A stretch of DNA of 64,000 bases from Paenibacillus sp. FSL R5-0341 (GTDB lineage Bacteria; Bacillota; Bacilli; Paenibacillales; Paenibacillaceae), in contig NZ_CP150241.1 in NCBI RefSeq assembly GCF_037975235.1, forward strand, positions 3,906,001 through 3,970,000, read 5' to 3'. Of the stretch, positions 18,411 through 27,388 are shown one piece after another (position 1 is the first letter of the stretch; every line of letters begins with the position of its first letter). The notes beneath the pieces were generated by a model. It was not told the DNA's origin and made no database searches. It worked only from the letters and a program-made list of their open reading frames with translations. The position numbers and the translations under genes were made by a program.

Positions 18411-19139
18411 TTAGCGTAACGCTTGCAGGTCTGATTCGGGACTTCCTGCACTCTTCTTCGTTTCACGGGGAGCCCTCGTATTGATCAGATAATACAATGT
18501 GGCATAGATTGTAGTAATAAACGTGCCAAAAAACAGGCAAAACGCCAGAGACGGACGGCTTACACTTTCGTGCATCAGTTCAATCAGCGTCTCGCGATTC
18601 GTCAGTGCATCCCAGCTATTCAGTCGATATACACGTCCAAGCAATACCCCGTAACTTCCCAAAGCACTGCCAACCAGTACAAAGATCCAGGATGCCCAGC
18701 GTCCAATTCGGTGATAGATCACTTCCTGAAGCTGATACATCGACAGGAATCCAAGCAGAAGTCCAGTCCAGACAAACATTAATAGAACACTTAAATCGTA
18801 CCAATACGTGTAGTCCACCCCGTTCCCACCATAATACCGGGAACTTCTCGCTGTCAGATGAACCAGATCCGTAACAATATAAGAAGAGTTCGGGAAAAAT
18901 AACAACCATAACAGACCACTTGCAACTGCAAGCCATGCGGCACCTTTCCATTTCACATCACTTAGAAGATAGGCTGCATAAGAGAACACAAAAGGAATCC
19001 AGCCCAAAAACAGATTCCAGATCAGGAAGCGGAAGTAACGCTGATCCAGCCAGTCTGCAGCTACATAGTACAAGCCGAGCGTTACTATAGTGACCACACT
19101 AAGGAAAATAAATATGCGAATATAATTCAGTTTTCTCAA
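18411..19139 (-). CDS. DUF1361 integral membrane protein
   Basis: About 242 residues with six to seven hydrophobic segments. LLFFPNSSYIVTDLVHL is the DUF1361 hallmark and YDLSVLLMFVWTGLLLGFLS follows as usual. Function of the family is unknown. GTG at 19154 is open but lacks a ribosome site; TTG at 19139 has GAGGT eight bases upstream and was chosen. Confidence 0.78.
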   Translation of the reverse strand: MRKLNYIRIFIFLSVVTIVTLGLYYVAADWLDQRYFRFLIWNLFLGWIPFVFSYAAYLLSDVKWKGAAWLAVASGLLWLLFFPNSSYIVTDLVHLTARSSRYYGGNGVDYTYWYDLSVLLMFVWTGLLLGFLSMYQLQEVIYHRIGRWASWIFVLVGSALGSYGVLLGRVYRLNSWDALTNRETLIELMHESVSRPSLAFCLFFGTFITTIYATLYYLINTRAPRETKKSAGSPESDLQALR

Positions 19140-19168
19140 TGATTCTGACCTCACTTGATAAAATTCAA

Positions 19169-19705
19169 TTAATTTCGAAAATATCGGATGATTTCTTCCT
19201 TATTTTTTTCCACACGCAAATTCAATCCACGTTTATCCTTTAATCCATACTGCTGTAATTCATGGCCTGGATCAAGAACCAACGGTTTAGTCGCCACATC
19301 AACCAGCAAGTCCATCGTCAATTGATAGGTTTCCCGTAACTTGTCCATCGGCAGAGAGGATTCATATCGTTTAATCAGCTCAATCAGTCGTTCAGCATAC
19401 GCAAGACGAACCATACTGTCCGCACTCTTCAATTGTCTCGAAGCAAATGCTGTAATTGCCGTAATAATACTGGGTTCTGTCCGATGTTTGGCAATCAACG
19501 CAAGTTCGTCCAACGCATCCCAATTCATAATAGACAGCTCGGAACTTAATTGTTGAATCCGCTCCCCTATCCATTGTTCCTCTAACTCTTGGGGTACGTC
19601 CCATCGCTTATAGTCCGAATACACGCCTTCTCGATGCATCTGTATAGCGCTCCCGTAATGTTTGACGAACAAATCCTTTGCTACACCCCAATCAGTCTCT
19701 TCCAT
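19169..19705 (-). CDS. Hypothetical protein, all-helical
   Basis: A 178-residue, charged, predicted mainly helical cytoplasmic protein that I do not recognise. It has a good ribosome site (GGTGG six bases before ATG) and ends close upstream of the DUF1361 gene, so the two are probably co-transcribed. No catalytic motif, signal peptide or membrane segment is visible. Confidence 0.6.
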   Translation of the reverse strand: MEETDWGVAKDLFVKHYGSAIQMHREGVYSDYKRWDVPQELEEQWIGERIQQLSSELSIMNWDALDELALIAKHRTEPSIITAITAFASRQLKSADSMVRLAYAERLIELIKRYESSLPMDKLRETYQLTMDLLVDVATKPLVLDPGHELQQYGLKDKRGLNLRVEKNKEEIIRYFRN

Positions 19706-19785
19706 CTTTAACCACCACCATGCCTATACCTATTTGTGCATATACTCCTAACCATATTACATAATTTTACTACTCTCCAAGCATA

Positions 19786-20017
19786 CTATAGAAGTTGAAC
19801 TATACATTTGCACGGGAACGCAGAGGACAGAAACAAACTGCAGAAGCGAAGCGTTCGCTAAAAGCTTTCTACAAGAAAGCTACTTCGGAAGCATAAGCTT
19901 ATCACCGGATTTTCACCTTTGTAAAATGGAATTAAAAATCTGGGGATAACAGCTATCGGAAGGTTGTTCTGTCATCGGAGTGGCAAGTGTAAATATTCTT
20001 TCGTTCAACTTATATAG
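19786..20017 (-). repeat. Dispersed palindromic element, copy A (full, with extra hairpin)
   Basis: A 232-bp intergenic element with terminal inverted repeats (CTATAGAAGTTGAAC and GTTCAACTTATATAG) followed by an ATTTRCAC subterminal motif. Its reverse complement aligns along its length with copy D at 57.6 kb, sharing CACTCCGATGACAGAA, GTTATCCCCAGATTTTT, GCGAACGCTTCGCTT and TTCTGTCCTCT. Relative to D it carries about 35 extra bases containing the small hairpin AGCTTTCT-ACA-AGAAAGCT. It fills most of the 348-bp gap between divergent genes. Confidence 0.85.
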
Positions 20018-20053
20018 AATCATACCATTTACCAAAGGAGAATCAAATTTACA

Positions 20054-20710
20054 ATGAATCCAAATTCCATGAACCCTCAGAATGTAGTACAACCCACATT
20101 GAACACCAATCCAAATGTCACCCCTAACATGAATCATGGCGGCCATGAGATGTTCGACGTACACGAGATTCTGTCCTCCACCATCAACGTGCTGGATCAA
20201 TACATGATCTTTCGTACATTTGTACAGAGCCAGGAACTGATTGGCATTCTGGACCGGCAATACAACTTCATATTATCCCAGTACAATCTGACAGCAGAGT
20301 GTTTTGCATCCGGACAGAAGCCTCATCAAGAAACGGCAACTTATATGATTCCCAACATCGTACCACCGGTATATGGTCTTAAGCCCTCGGCACCAAAGAA
20401 ACCGAACCAGAGCTTGGCTGATGTAAAGGATGCCGGGATTAGCGGTCATATGCTGGGACTGATCAAGTCACATGCGAGTCTGCTCGGCATGTCCTGTAGC
20501 GAGATCACCAATGGAACGGTTCGTCGGGTTATCACTTCGCAGATCCAGCATTTTATCGAGATGGCCTATGAAATTTTCATGTTCCAGAATAAAAACGCCT
20601 ATTATCAAGTACCTCAACTCACTCCAAGTGATACACAACAGATGCTTCAGGCATACATTCCAGCAACCGGAGCACCTCAGATGCCTATTAGCAATAAACC
20701 ACTTCATTAA
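20054..20710 (+). CDS. CotF-like spore coat protein
   Basis: A 218-residue protein with an N-terminal Asn/Pro/Met-rich tail (about residues 1-27), then a helical CotF-type domain (FDVHEILSSTINVLDQYMIFRTFVQSQELIGILDRQ) resembling the ferritin-like spore-coat family. A second helical part ends in an MAYEIFMFQNKNAYYQVPQ segment. AAAGGAG lies 13 bases before the ATG, a wide spacing. It should be made in the mother cell and packed in the coat (family knowledge). Confidence 0.75.
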   Translation: MNPNSMNPQNVVQPTLNTNPNVTPNMNHGGHEMFDVHEILSSTINVLDQYMIFRTFVQSQELIGILDRQYNFILSQYNLTAECFASGQKPHQETATYMIPNIVPPVYGLKPSAPKKPNQSLADVKDAGISGHMLGLIKSHASLLGMSCSEITNGTVRRVITSQIQHFIEMAYEIFMFQNKNAYYQVPQLTPSDTQQMLQAYIPATGAPQMPISNKPLH

Positions 20711-20735
20711 TTAGAAAATAAAGTGCGATTCCCCA

Positions 20736-20778
20736 AAACAGTCTCTTCAACCCACTAGGGTTATAAGGGGCTGTTTAT
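20736..20778 (+). terminator. Rho-independent terminator after cotF-like gene
   Basis: AAACAG..CTT.AACCC pairs with GGGTT..AAG..CTGTTT around an ACTA loop, followed by TATTTGATT. Confidence 0.75.
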
Positions 20779-20952
20779 TTGATTATTTGCAATCATTTTC
20801 CTACTGATGACACTTGTTTCGGTTACCAGAAACTGGTTTAATCAAAGACAAACCCGTACATAGTCAGCGTATGGATCATACCTATAAAATACGGTGAAAT
20901 GCGGTTACGAGGATCAAAATGGCTTTTTCTTCATTAATGGGGAGGTATACAA

Positions 20953-21906
20953 ATGAGATGGAAGCAACCTGTTAAACTTGGTTTACTGGCCATCGCTCTT
21001 GGCTGTACTGCCATTGGCTCAACACTGACGACCTCAACAACACTGGCTGCACCTGTCCCCGCCTCCAAAGCGGTGTATCATCAATTCCAAACTTATCGAA
21101 CAGAAGCAGTGAAGTCCACAGAAAGTCTGGTTAAAGCACGTAAATACCTGATGAATCATATCGATAAAGTCGGCCCCTGGCAGGCCACACTCATGACGCT
21201 GCAACTGGAGAACATGCAGAATGTGAAGTTGGCTGCTGTGGATTACCAAATGTATACGGAACAATTTCAGCAGGCCATATCTCAAGCCCATGAAGAACTT
21301 GGTTACGAACAAAAGGTTACATATAGTCGTCTGCTGAAAGAAATTAAAGATCCGGCAGCGAAGAAGCTTCTGCAGGAAGCATCTGATCTCGGGTTCAAAC
21401 TGGAAACCAGTGAAGGCTTGTATTACCCCATCATCAATTATGAGATCTACCAAAAGTTCAAGCCCTTCGTCCAGGCAGACATTGCTGCCTACATTAGTAT
21501 AATGGCTACCGAGTCCAACCAAATGACAACTTCAGATGGTGGCATTATCATCCCTTGGAACGAATTAATCCAGCGTACATTGGAGAAAGAAGCCTTTTTG
21601 AACAACTTCCCGAATTCCAATCGCACATCAGCAGTGAAACAAGGGTTATTTGTGGATTATCTGTTTTACGGAAGTGACAACACGCCTGCTTATGATTGGT
21701 ACACGGATGAAGAAATCCGCACCATGGACCCCGAAGTGAAAAAGGCTTACGAGAAAGCTTTGGCTAAGCGGGAGCCCAATAAGGAGAGTATTCTTCTGGA
21801 TACCATGGAAAAGATTTTACTGGTTCTCAATCAGAACAATGATGAGCTTACACCTGAAATCAGAGCAATCATCGAAACTGTTCAACAACAATTTGCCCGT
21901 GAATAA
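20953..21906 (+). CDS. Hypothetical secreted protein
   Basis: A 317-residue protein with a clear signal peptide (basic start, hydrophobic core, TLAAP cleavage region near residue 33) and a helical, charged remainder that I cannot assign to a family. GGGAGG seven bases upstream fixes the ATG. It stands alone between two terminators, so it is probably monocistronic. Confidence 0.65.
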   Translation: MRWKQPVKLGLLAIALGCTAIGSTLTTSTTLAAPVPASKAVYHQFQTYRTEAVKSTESLVKARKYLMNHIDKVGPWQATLMTLQLENMQNVKLAAVDYQMYTEQFQQAISQAHEELGYEQKVTYSRLLKEIKDPAAKKLLQEASDLGFKLETSEGLYYPIINYEIYQKFKPFVQADIAAYISIMATESNQMTTSDGGIIIPWNELIQRTLEKEAFLNNFPNSNRTSAVKQGLFVDYLFYGSDNTPAYDWYTDEEIRTMDPEVKKAYEKALAKREPNKESILLDTMEKILLVLNQNNDELTPEIRAIIETVQQQFARE

Positions 21907-21936
21907 TTGGATGCTCAATAGCAAAATGTGAATACC

Positions 21937-21976
21937 AAAAAAGCGGCAGTCCTCGTGACAGAGGTTGCCGCTTTTA
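21937..21976. terminator. Bidirectional terminator
   Basis: AAAAAAGCGGCA pairs with TGCCGCTTTT, extended by CCTC/GAGG; it serves the secreted-protein gene and the convergent sigma-factor gene. Confidence 0.8.
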
Positions 21977-22005
21977 AATTTACTTAGCAATTCCTTACGT
22001 TTGGA

Positions 22006-22941
22006 TCAAAGAGTTGAAGTGTCTATTGATGTAAGTTTGTTCGGATTAACGACGAGATAAACGCCCTCAATCCGCTCTCTAGAAGCGTCCAACTCCAAAC
22101 AGAGTACCTCGGACAATTGCCCATCTTTCATTAACGCGAGTTGAAGCTCGCCATTGATCCACATGGGTACCCACTCTCTTTCACGCAATCGCGTAAGGAC
22201 TCGTCGTGAAGTCAGGAGGGCAAGCACGCCTTTATGAATGTTCATCGTTCTCATAACCGTGTGCACAATGCCACCGCCATCTGCTGTAAATACAGGCTGA
22301 TCCGCCAGTAACTCGAGCATGGCAGAGACATCATAACGAAGGAAAGCCGTTGTAAAACGGCTCAGCAAGTCGCCTTTGGCTATCATATCCGCATCACTCT
22401 GCTCGATCGGCGGAAGTCTTTCAGGCAAGTTCCGTCTGGCGCGGCTAAAGATTTGACGGCAGTTGCTCTCCGATTTGCCCAGCCAATCCGCTATTTCGGA
22501 ATAATCATATCGGAACGCTTCACGAAGTACAAAAACAGCGCGTTCCATGGGCGTTAGACGCTCCAACATGACCAGATAGGCGTAGGAGATCAGCTCTTTT
22601 TTCTCCATCGTTTCCTCTGGCATGTTCGCCTCTTCACTGTCACCCATCGGCTCTGGCAACCACTCACCAACATAACTTTCCCGCTGATTACGGGCGGAAT
22701 TTAGCAGATTCAAGCTTCGGTTCACAACCAATCTGGCGATGTAGGACTTGGGATTACGAATATCCTGAACAGACGTGCTCTGAATCCCCGCAAAACAATC
22801 CTGCACAATATCTTCAGCTTCTACCACACTGCCCAGCATGCGGTAAGCTATTGAAAATGCATATTTTTTATAAAGAATATACAGATCACCAACATCCAGA
22901 GAAGACACTTCTGGCTCATTGGCGTGGAGATTGGAATTCAT
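22006..22941 (-). CDS. ECF41-group RNA polymerase sigma factor
   Basis: A 311-residue sigma factor with region 2 (YKKYAFSIAYRMLGSVVEAEDIVQDCF), region 4 (LTPMERAVFVLREAFRYDYSEIADWLGKSESNCRQIFSRAR) and a SnoaL-like C-terminal extension. All three ECF41 signatures are visible: WLPEP between regions 2 and 4, DGGG in the extension, and NPNKL near the end (usual form NPDKL). In ECF41 the extension controls activity in place of a separate anti-sigma factor. The ATG at 22941 has AGGAGG eight bases upstream; the frame is open further but overlaps the upstream gene. Confidence 0.9.
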   Translation of the reverse strand: MNSNLHANEPEVSSLDVGDLYILYKKYAFSIAYRMLGSVVEAEDIVQDCFAGIQSTSVQDIRNPKSYIARLVVNRSLNLLNSARNQRESYVGEWLPEPMGDSEEANMPEETMEKKELISYAYLVMLERLTPMERAVFVLREAFRYDYSEIADWLGKSESNCRQIFSRARRNLPERLPPIEQSDADMIAKGDLLSRFTTAFLRYDVSAMLELLADQPVFTADGGGIVHTVMRTMNIHKGVLALLTSRRVLTRLREREWVPMWINGELQLALMKDGQLSEVLCLELDASRERIEGVYLVVNPNKLTSIDTSTL

Positions 22942-22975
22942 GAGAATGGCCTCCTCTGGCATGGTGCATGTAGTT

Positions 22976-23422
22976 TTAGTTAAAGCAGCCCGGATACATC
23001 CCTGTTGTAATCGCAATCCGGTTCCAGTTGTTAATCGTGTTAATGGCCAGGATCAGATCCACCAGTTCGGATTCACTGAAATGTTCACGAACCTTATCGT
23101 ACAACGTAAGGGGTACACCGTGTTCCGAGATTCGAGTCACCGCTTCAGCCAGCTCCAGCATAACACGTTCTTGATCCGTGAAGAAAGGCACTTCACGCCA
23201 CACACTTAGCAAAAGAATATGATCCGCGTAATCTCCCAGTTTCATCAGATCTTTGGCATGCATATCGAGACAAAAGGCACAGCCATTGATCTGGGACACA
23301 CGGATTTTCAACAACTCGTATAACACTTTATCCTCAAATTGCCCGGATATATATTGCTCCATCGCCATCATCGCTTTAAATGCACCTGGACTCACTTCTC
23401 TGTAGTTCGTTCTTAAATTCAT
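22976..23422 (-). CDS. AhpD-like carboxymuconolactone decarboxylase-family protein
   Basis: A 148-residue AhpD/CMD-fold protein with the redox motif CAFCLDMH (CxxC plus His), usual for alkylhydroperoxidase D-type proteins. It lies immediately upstream of the ECF41 sigma gene, the best-documented genomic partner of that sigma group, and is probably its target in a shared transcript. Likely peroxide- or thiol-related, but no substrate is known. Confidence 0.88.
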   Translation of the reverse strand: MNLRTNYREVSPGAFKAMMAMEQYISGQFEDKVLYELLKIRVSQINGCAFCLDMHAKDLMKLGDYADHILLLSVWREVPFFTDQERVMLELAEAVTRISEHGVPLTLYDKVREHFSESELVDLILAINTINNWNRIAITTGMYPGCFN

Positions 23423-23463
23423 TTCTCATTCGCCTCCGTCATTTGGTCTACATACTGAAGACA

Positions 23464-23486
23464 AACGACCGCAGGGATCTGTGACA
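23464..23486 (-). promoter_or_regulatory. ECF41-type promoter upstream of the AhpD-like/sigma operon
   Basis: On the minus strand TGTCACA (23486-23480) is the published ECF41 -35 motif; CGTT (23467-23464), close to the CGTC -10 motif, follows 12 bases later. The ATG lies about 40 bp downstream. This suggests self-activation of the operon. Confidence 0.65.
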
Positions 23487-23599
23487 TTCTTTGCGAAAAT
23501 TTTTCAGTATTAACATCTGACGTAAGAAAAATCCGGGTTTTTCCGTATCCATGTACGGTTTTAACTGAGCTGTTTGTGATTTTAACCAAAAGTAGGTTG

Positions 23600-23615
23600 G
23601 ATATATTGATATATC
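23600..23615. promoter_or_regulatory. Palindrome upstream of the Rieske oxygenase gene
   Basis: GATATAT-TG-ATATATC is a perfect inverted repeat about 93 bp before the oxygenase ATG, flanked imperfectly by GGT and ACC. It is a candidate operator for an unidentified regulator. Confidence 0.4.
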
Positions 23616-23707
23616 GACCAAAAAAGGTGTAACATACGGCTAATCAAGTTAACTTTTCTAACATTAAAAAGAAAATCGTTTATTCATATCAGCAAGGAGT
23701 GTTTCAT

Positions 23708-24754
23708 ATGATAACTTCCAACGCAAACCGTAATGTGACATCCGAATTACCTAGAGGCTGTACGTTCACCGCTGAAGACTGGCATGTATTATCCCAATAT
23801 TGGTACCCGGTAGCCCAAGCAACTGAAGTAACCGACAAACCACTGGCTGCTCAATTGCTCGATGTGAAGCTGGTTCTTTATCGAAGTAATGATCAGGTTG
23901 TGGTAGCTAAGGATCTTTGTTTTCACCGCGGGGCTCCACTTAGCAAAGGTTGGGTAGAAAATGGCGAGATTGTCTGTCCTTATCACGGTTTCCGTTACAA
24001 TTGTGAAGGAAAATGTACCGCAGTACCTGCGCACCCAAGCTCCAAAATCTCACCTAAGCTCAAACTCATTGTGTGCCCGGCAGTCGAACGTTATGGCTTA
24101 ATATGGACTTCACTGGCGGGAACGGAAGAACAGATTCCATCCTTCCCTGGATGGGATGATCCGGATTATATCAATATTTTAATACCCAACTTTGATATTG
24201 CTGGTTCCTCTGGACGACAAATGGAGGGATTTCTGGATGTATCCCATTTTGCCTATGTGCATACCGAAACGTTTGGTGACCGAAACAACACAGAAGTCCC
24301 TCAATACAAAGTGAAACGCGAGGGGAATGAGTTGCTAGCTGAGTATTGGAGTACGGTGAGCAACTACGGCAAAGGGCAAGATCTCGTTGCACCTGAAGGT
24401 TTCCAATGGTTGCGCGAGTTTCGGGTGTTCCCACCCTTTGCGGCTTCTCTGACGGTACATTTCCCTGGAGACGACAAGCTAAATATTCTGAATTGTGCTT
24501 CGCCGATCTCTGCACGTTATACACGTCTATTCTGTCCAATCACACGAAACTTTGACAAAGATGCTCCGATTGAAGATACGATCAAGTTCAACTTGCAGGT
24601 ATTCGAAGAAGATCGCGAGATGGTTGAGTCACAAAAACCGGAGGATCTGCCCCTTGATCTGCATGCCGAGGCCCATATTCCTGCTGACCGTACTTCAATT
24701 GCCTATCGTCAATTATTAACGGAGATTGGTTTGGGACGAAACTACACATCGTAA
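23708..24754 (+). CDS. Rieske non-heme iron oxygenase
   Basis: A 348-residue ring-hydroxylating oxygenase alpha-subunit-like protein. The Rieske [2Fe-2S] ligands are in CFHRGAPLSKG and CPYHGFRYNCEG (CxH...CxxH), and the mononuclear iron motif is DVSHFAYVH (DxxHxxxxH). Relatives include single-component vanillate- and pheophorbide-type oxygenases. GTG at 23699 overlaps the AAGGAG ribosome site, so the ATG at 23708 is the start. No reductase gene is nearby. Substrate unknown. Confidence 0.88.
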   Translation: MITSNANRNVTSELPRGCTFTAEDWHVLSQYWYPVAQATEVTDKPLAAQLLDVKLVLYRSNDQVVVAKDLCFHRGAPLSKGWVENGEIVCPYHGFRYNCEGKCTAVPAHPSSKISPKLKLIVCPAVERYGLIWTSLAGTEEQIPSFPGWDDPDYINILIPNFDIAGSSGRQMEGFLDVSHFAYVHTETFGDRNNTEVPQYKVKREGNELLAEYWSTVSNYGKGQDLVAPEGFQWLREFRVFPPFAASLTVHFPGDDKLNILNCASPISARYTRLFCPITRNFDKDAPIEDTIKFNLQVFEEDREMVESQKPEDLPLDLHAEAHIPADRTSIAYRQLLTEIGLGRNYTS

Positions 24755-24760
24755 ATGAAT

Positions 24761-24797
24761 AAAAAAGAAGCGTTCCACTTGCGGCCGCTTCTTTTTC
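24761..24797. terminator. Bidirectional terminator
   Basis: AAAAAAGAAGCG and CGCTTCTTTTT pair around a 13-base loop between convergent oxygenase and cupin genes. Confidence 0.85.
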
Positions 24798-24862
24798 TAT
24801 ACCTAATTCAACTGAAATACCTAGCGTGTATTAGAAAGACCTTGCCACTAGACCTTCATTCG

Positions 24863-25660
24863 TCATTTTTCCTCTTGATTAATCGTATTCACAGGAAGCT
24901 CTCTATAATACGGGCAACCCGGTTCGTGGATAATACGCGGATCAACCCAAGTGCCCCAGTACGGAAGACGGTTCACGTAAGGTTGCATGTTTGGTTGATT
25001 ATTTGCCTGTGTGTTGGGCTGTGTGTTGGGCTGCATGTTTGGTTGTACATTGGGTTGTACATTAGGCATTACGTAAGGCTGATGATTAACATCCGGAGCA
25101 CTATTAGAGGCAGGAGCAGTTGAAGGCTGGCAATCTGCCGGTGGGCCAATAATCACTGTTTTTTGAATGGGAGCCAGCGCTTCTTGAACTTTTTTCTCGT
25201 CCAGACAGTACGTATAAGCCAGAAGTTTTGCAGGTGTAAGACGTAATGTGTCTGAGCCAAATATCGCTTCAGGAACAGGAGCATCGAAGATCGCGAGTAA
25301 GTGCGTATGATCCACAGTAGCCACTTCATAGTGCCACCAGCCTTGAGGAACGTTGGCCACCTGCCCCGGAGTAATCGGGAAATGAAGCAGCTCGTTTGTG
25401 AACGGATTAATGAGGGAAACAACTGCCGAACCGCTGATGCAGTATACCAACTCGGTAGCATTCTGATGCGTATGTGGTTCAACCACATTGCCAGTGTTGA
25501 GGAAAATATCCAGTAAAGAAGTATTGCCTAGTGTGTTTAACTGGTTAATGGAAAGCGAGTTAATATAGTTGCTCTCATCTTTCTTAAATAACGGGTTATT
25601 GCTCAAATCGTAAGTAAATTCGGTGGTTGGTAAAGTGTAATCCATGGTTGAGGTTGCCAA
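24863..25660 (-). CDS. Cupin protein with Asn/Gln/Pro repeat tail
   Basis: A 265-residue protein. Residues about 50-130 form a cupin domain (EPHTHQNATELVYCISGSAVV then PITPGQVANVPQGWWH) with likely metal-binding His residues. From about residue 195 the tail consists of short QPN/MQPN-type repeats, similar in composition to the N-terminus of the nearby CotF-like protein. A TTG start at 25660 with an AAGGGCAGG ribosome site fits best; an in-frame ATG five codons later is the alternative. A spore-surface role is inferred from the tail and neighbours only. Confidence 0.65.
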   Translation of the reverse strand: MATSTMDYTLPTTEFTYDLSNNPLFKKDESNYINSLSINQLNTLGNTSLLDIFLNTGNVVEPHTHQNATELVYCISGSAVVSLINPFTNELLHFPITPGQVANVPQGWWHYEVATVDHTHLLAIFDAPVPEAIFGSDTLRLTPAKLLAYTYCLDEKKVQEALAPIQKTVIIGPPADCQPSTAPASNSAPDVNHQPYVMPNVQPNVQPNMQPNTQPNTQANNQPNMQPYVNRLPYWGTWVDPRIIHEPGCPYYRELPVNTINQEEK

Positions 25661-25775
25661 AATAAAACGCCTGCCCTTCGCTCTCGGTTTAGGTCATAAC
25701 CTATATGCCCAGCTTATGCCCAGTGCCCAGATGCGTGAGCCCATTTCCACTATGTTTGCGGCGCATGACAAATAT

Positions 25776-25801
25776 CCCTGACTCGGACATCCCGAGCAGG
25801 G
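25776..25801 (-). terminator. Terminator-like hairpin after the LRR gene
   Basis: On the minus strand CCCTG.CTCGG pairs with CCGAG.CAGGG around a short loop, followed by ATATTTGT. Confidence 0.55.
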
Positions 25802-25812
25802 CTCATTTGATA

Positions 25813-26862
25813 TTAAGATTCTTCCTCGCTCAAGATGTGCTCCAAACTAATTCCCAATGGAGTACTGTTCAGATTCACACCCAGAAGCCAATTCATTCGC
25901 TTCACCATATCCGGCGTTTCCTCGATTAAACCATTAGTTACACTCAAATAACGCAGCTTCTTCAGTTGCTCCAGTTCAGGCGGAAGTTCACGAATGCCCG
26001 AGTATCCTATATCCAGAGTCACCAGTTCGCTCAATTCACCAATCTCGGCAGGAATATGCTTCAGACCAAGGTCCGACTTTTCCTTCGGCTTCCACCCGGT
26101 TGGAACATGATATGAACTGCCGCAATAAATTCTCAGCTCTCGAAGTTGTTCCAATTTCCCAATGTCTTGGTGAATACCTTCCAAATCGGCCGTCATGATC
26201 TCCAATTCTTCCAATGTTGTCAGTTCAAAAAGAGCTGGAGGAAGCGTATAAACATCCTGCTCAAAAATCGTCAAACGTTTCAAGTGCTTCAATTCCCGAA
26301 TCCGTTCAGGAATCTCTTTCAAGTAATGTGAACTAATATTCAGCACATCGGTCTGATGTCTAATCGCATCGTCCAGTAAGCAATGAATGTCCTGATGCCG
26401 ATCTAATCTAAAAAATAACCCAGTGATTCGCTCCATTAGCTCAATTGCTTCTTCTTGTGTAATATGCATCCCATACATATTCTCATGAGAAACAGTATAG
26501 AAATAGTCACTCCCGTCCTCTTCCAGAAAACAAAGATCATCCGGCAATGACGGATAACACCAGTCATGAAAGCGATTGGCTTCCTCCTTAAGGACCTGCC
26601 CTGATTCCGGCGTGCAACGGTATATGTAGTAGATCCCTTCTGAGTACATAGCACCACTTTGCATCATCATTTCTTCCATCGTACTGTTTTCAATCAGATA
26701 CGGCTCGAGTCTCTGTAACACTTTTGCAACTCTTTCAGGTGTAGCTTCTTCAGCATACTTCCTGTCAACTAGCATAAAACGATCTGTCTTTTCGATCAAT
26801 TCGTCAATCAACAGTTCATAGGCAGTTCCTCTTGGATCGGTGTGAAAAGCTACGGCTACCAT
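25813..26862 (-). CDS. Leucine-rich-repeat protein
   Basis: A 349-residue protein with an acidic N-terminal domain of about 170 residues that I do not recognise and a C-terminal set of LRRs (LKEIPERIRELKHLKRLTIF, LPPALFELTTLEELEIM, IPAEIGELSELVTLDIG, LPPELEQLKKLRYLSV). No signal peptide. Cytoplasmic bacterial LRR proteins of this type often sit in clusters of SUKH-type immunity genes, as here. Function unknown. Confidence 0.75.
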   Translation of the reverse strand: MVAVAFHTDPRGTAYELLIDELIEKTDRFMLVDRKYAEEATPERVAKVLQRLEPYLIENSTMEEMMMQSGAMYSEGIYYIYRCTPESGQVLKEEANRFHDWCYPSLPDDLCFLEEDGSDYFYTVSHENMYGMHITQEEAIELMERITGLFFRLDRHQDIHCLLDDAIRHQTDVLNISSHYLKEIPERIRELKHLKRLTIFEQDVYTLPPALFELTTLEELEIMTADLEGIHQDIGKLEQLRELRIYCGSSYHVPTGWKPKEKSDLGLKHIPAEIGELSELVTLDIGYSGIRELPPELEQLKKLRYLSVTNGLIEETPDMVKRMNWLLGVNLNSTPLGISLEHILSEEES

Positions 26863-26970
26863 AGGTTCCCCCTCATTACTCTGTATTCATTAATCTTCAA
26901 TCTGCTGTATCACCTGAAACCACTGTGGCATAGGCTGATATCATCAATCCAGTCATTGGAGGCTTGTTAC

Positions 26971-27297
26971 ATGGCATACGGCCCTGGTTCAGTGTCATCC
27001 CCGCAACCTGCGGGTTATCCTTACCCTTATTATCCACCACCCCCACCGTACCCTTACCCTTATCCCTATCCATACCCACCCATTGTTCCTTTTCCACTGC
27101 CATTTCCGATCGGTGGTCCTTGGTGGCATGGTGGCTATCCAGGAGGCGGTTATCCCGGTGGGCACCATGGTCCTTTCCCTGGAGGTGGCTATCCCGGCGG
27201 ACCTCACGGCGGTGGACCTGGCGGTCCGGGTGGTCCCGGTGGACACGGAGGACCTCCAGGTGGAGGATTTCACGGACATCGTTTCTTCCAGTGGTAA
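26971..27297 (+). CDS. Small Pro/Gly/Tyr/His-rich repetitive protein, probable coat or surface protein
   Basis: A 108-residue low-complexity protein: an N-terminal PYPYPYPYPP tract, a PFPLPFPIGG bridge and GGYPGG/GGPGGPGG repeats, ending HRFFQW. TTGGAGG eight bases upstream sets the ATG at 26971, and a TTCG-loop terminator follows, so it is a real gene. Composition resembles spore coat and exosporium structural proteins, but this is an inference. It lies divergent to the LRR gene. Confidence 0.65.
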   Translation: MAYGPGSVSSPQPAGYPYPYYPPPPPYPYPYPYPYPPIVPFPLPFPIGGPWWHGGYPGGGYPGGHHGPFPGGGYPGGPHGGGPGGPGGPGGHGGPPGGGFHGHRFFQW

Positions 27298-27329
27298 TCA
27301 TTAGACTCATTCAAAGTACTTGTTCAGAT

Positions 27330-27357
27330 AAAGAAGTTGCTTCGGCAGCTTCTTTAT
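27330..27357 (+). terminator. Rho-independent terminator with TTCG tetraloop
   Basis: AAAGAAGTTGC-TTCG-GCAGCTTCTTT (one G-U pair), followed by ATTATTG. Confidence 0.85.
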
Positions 27358-27388
27358 TATTGAAGGAATTGTCTAATCGTGCAGGATT

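Noticed and set aside
19850..19890. Small hairpins in the 19.8-kb gap as a terminator
   Set aside because: They lie between divergent genes and are internal parts of repeat copy A.
26971..27297. Collagen-like GXY repeat protein
   Set aside because: The GGYPGG and GGPGG units do not keep a strict three-residue glycine period for long enough.
26897..27310. A 137-codon minus-strand frame opposite the Pro/Gly-rich gene
   Set aside because: The plus-strand gene has an AGGAGG-type site and a terminator; the minus frame is only the complement of a repetitive GC-rich stretch.
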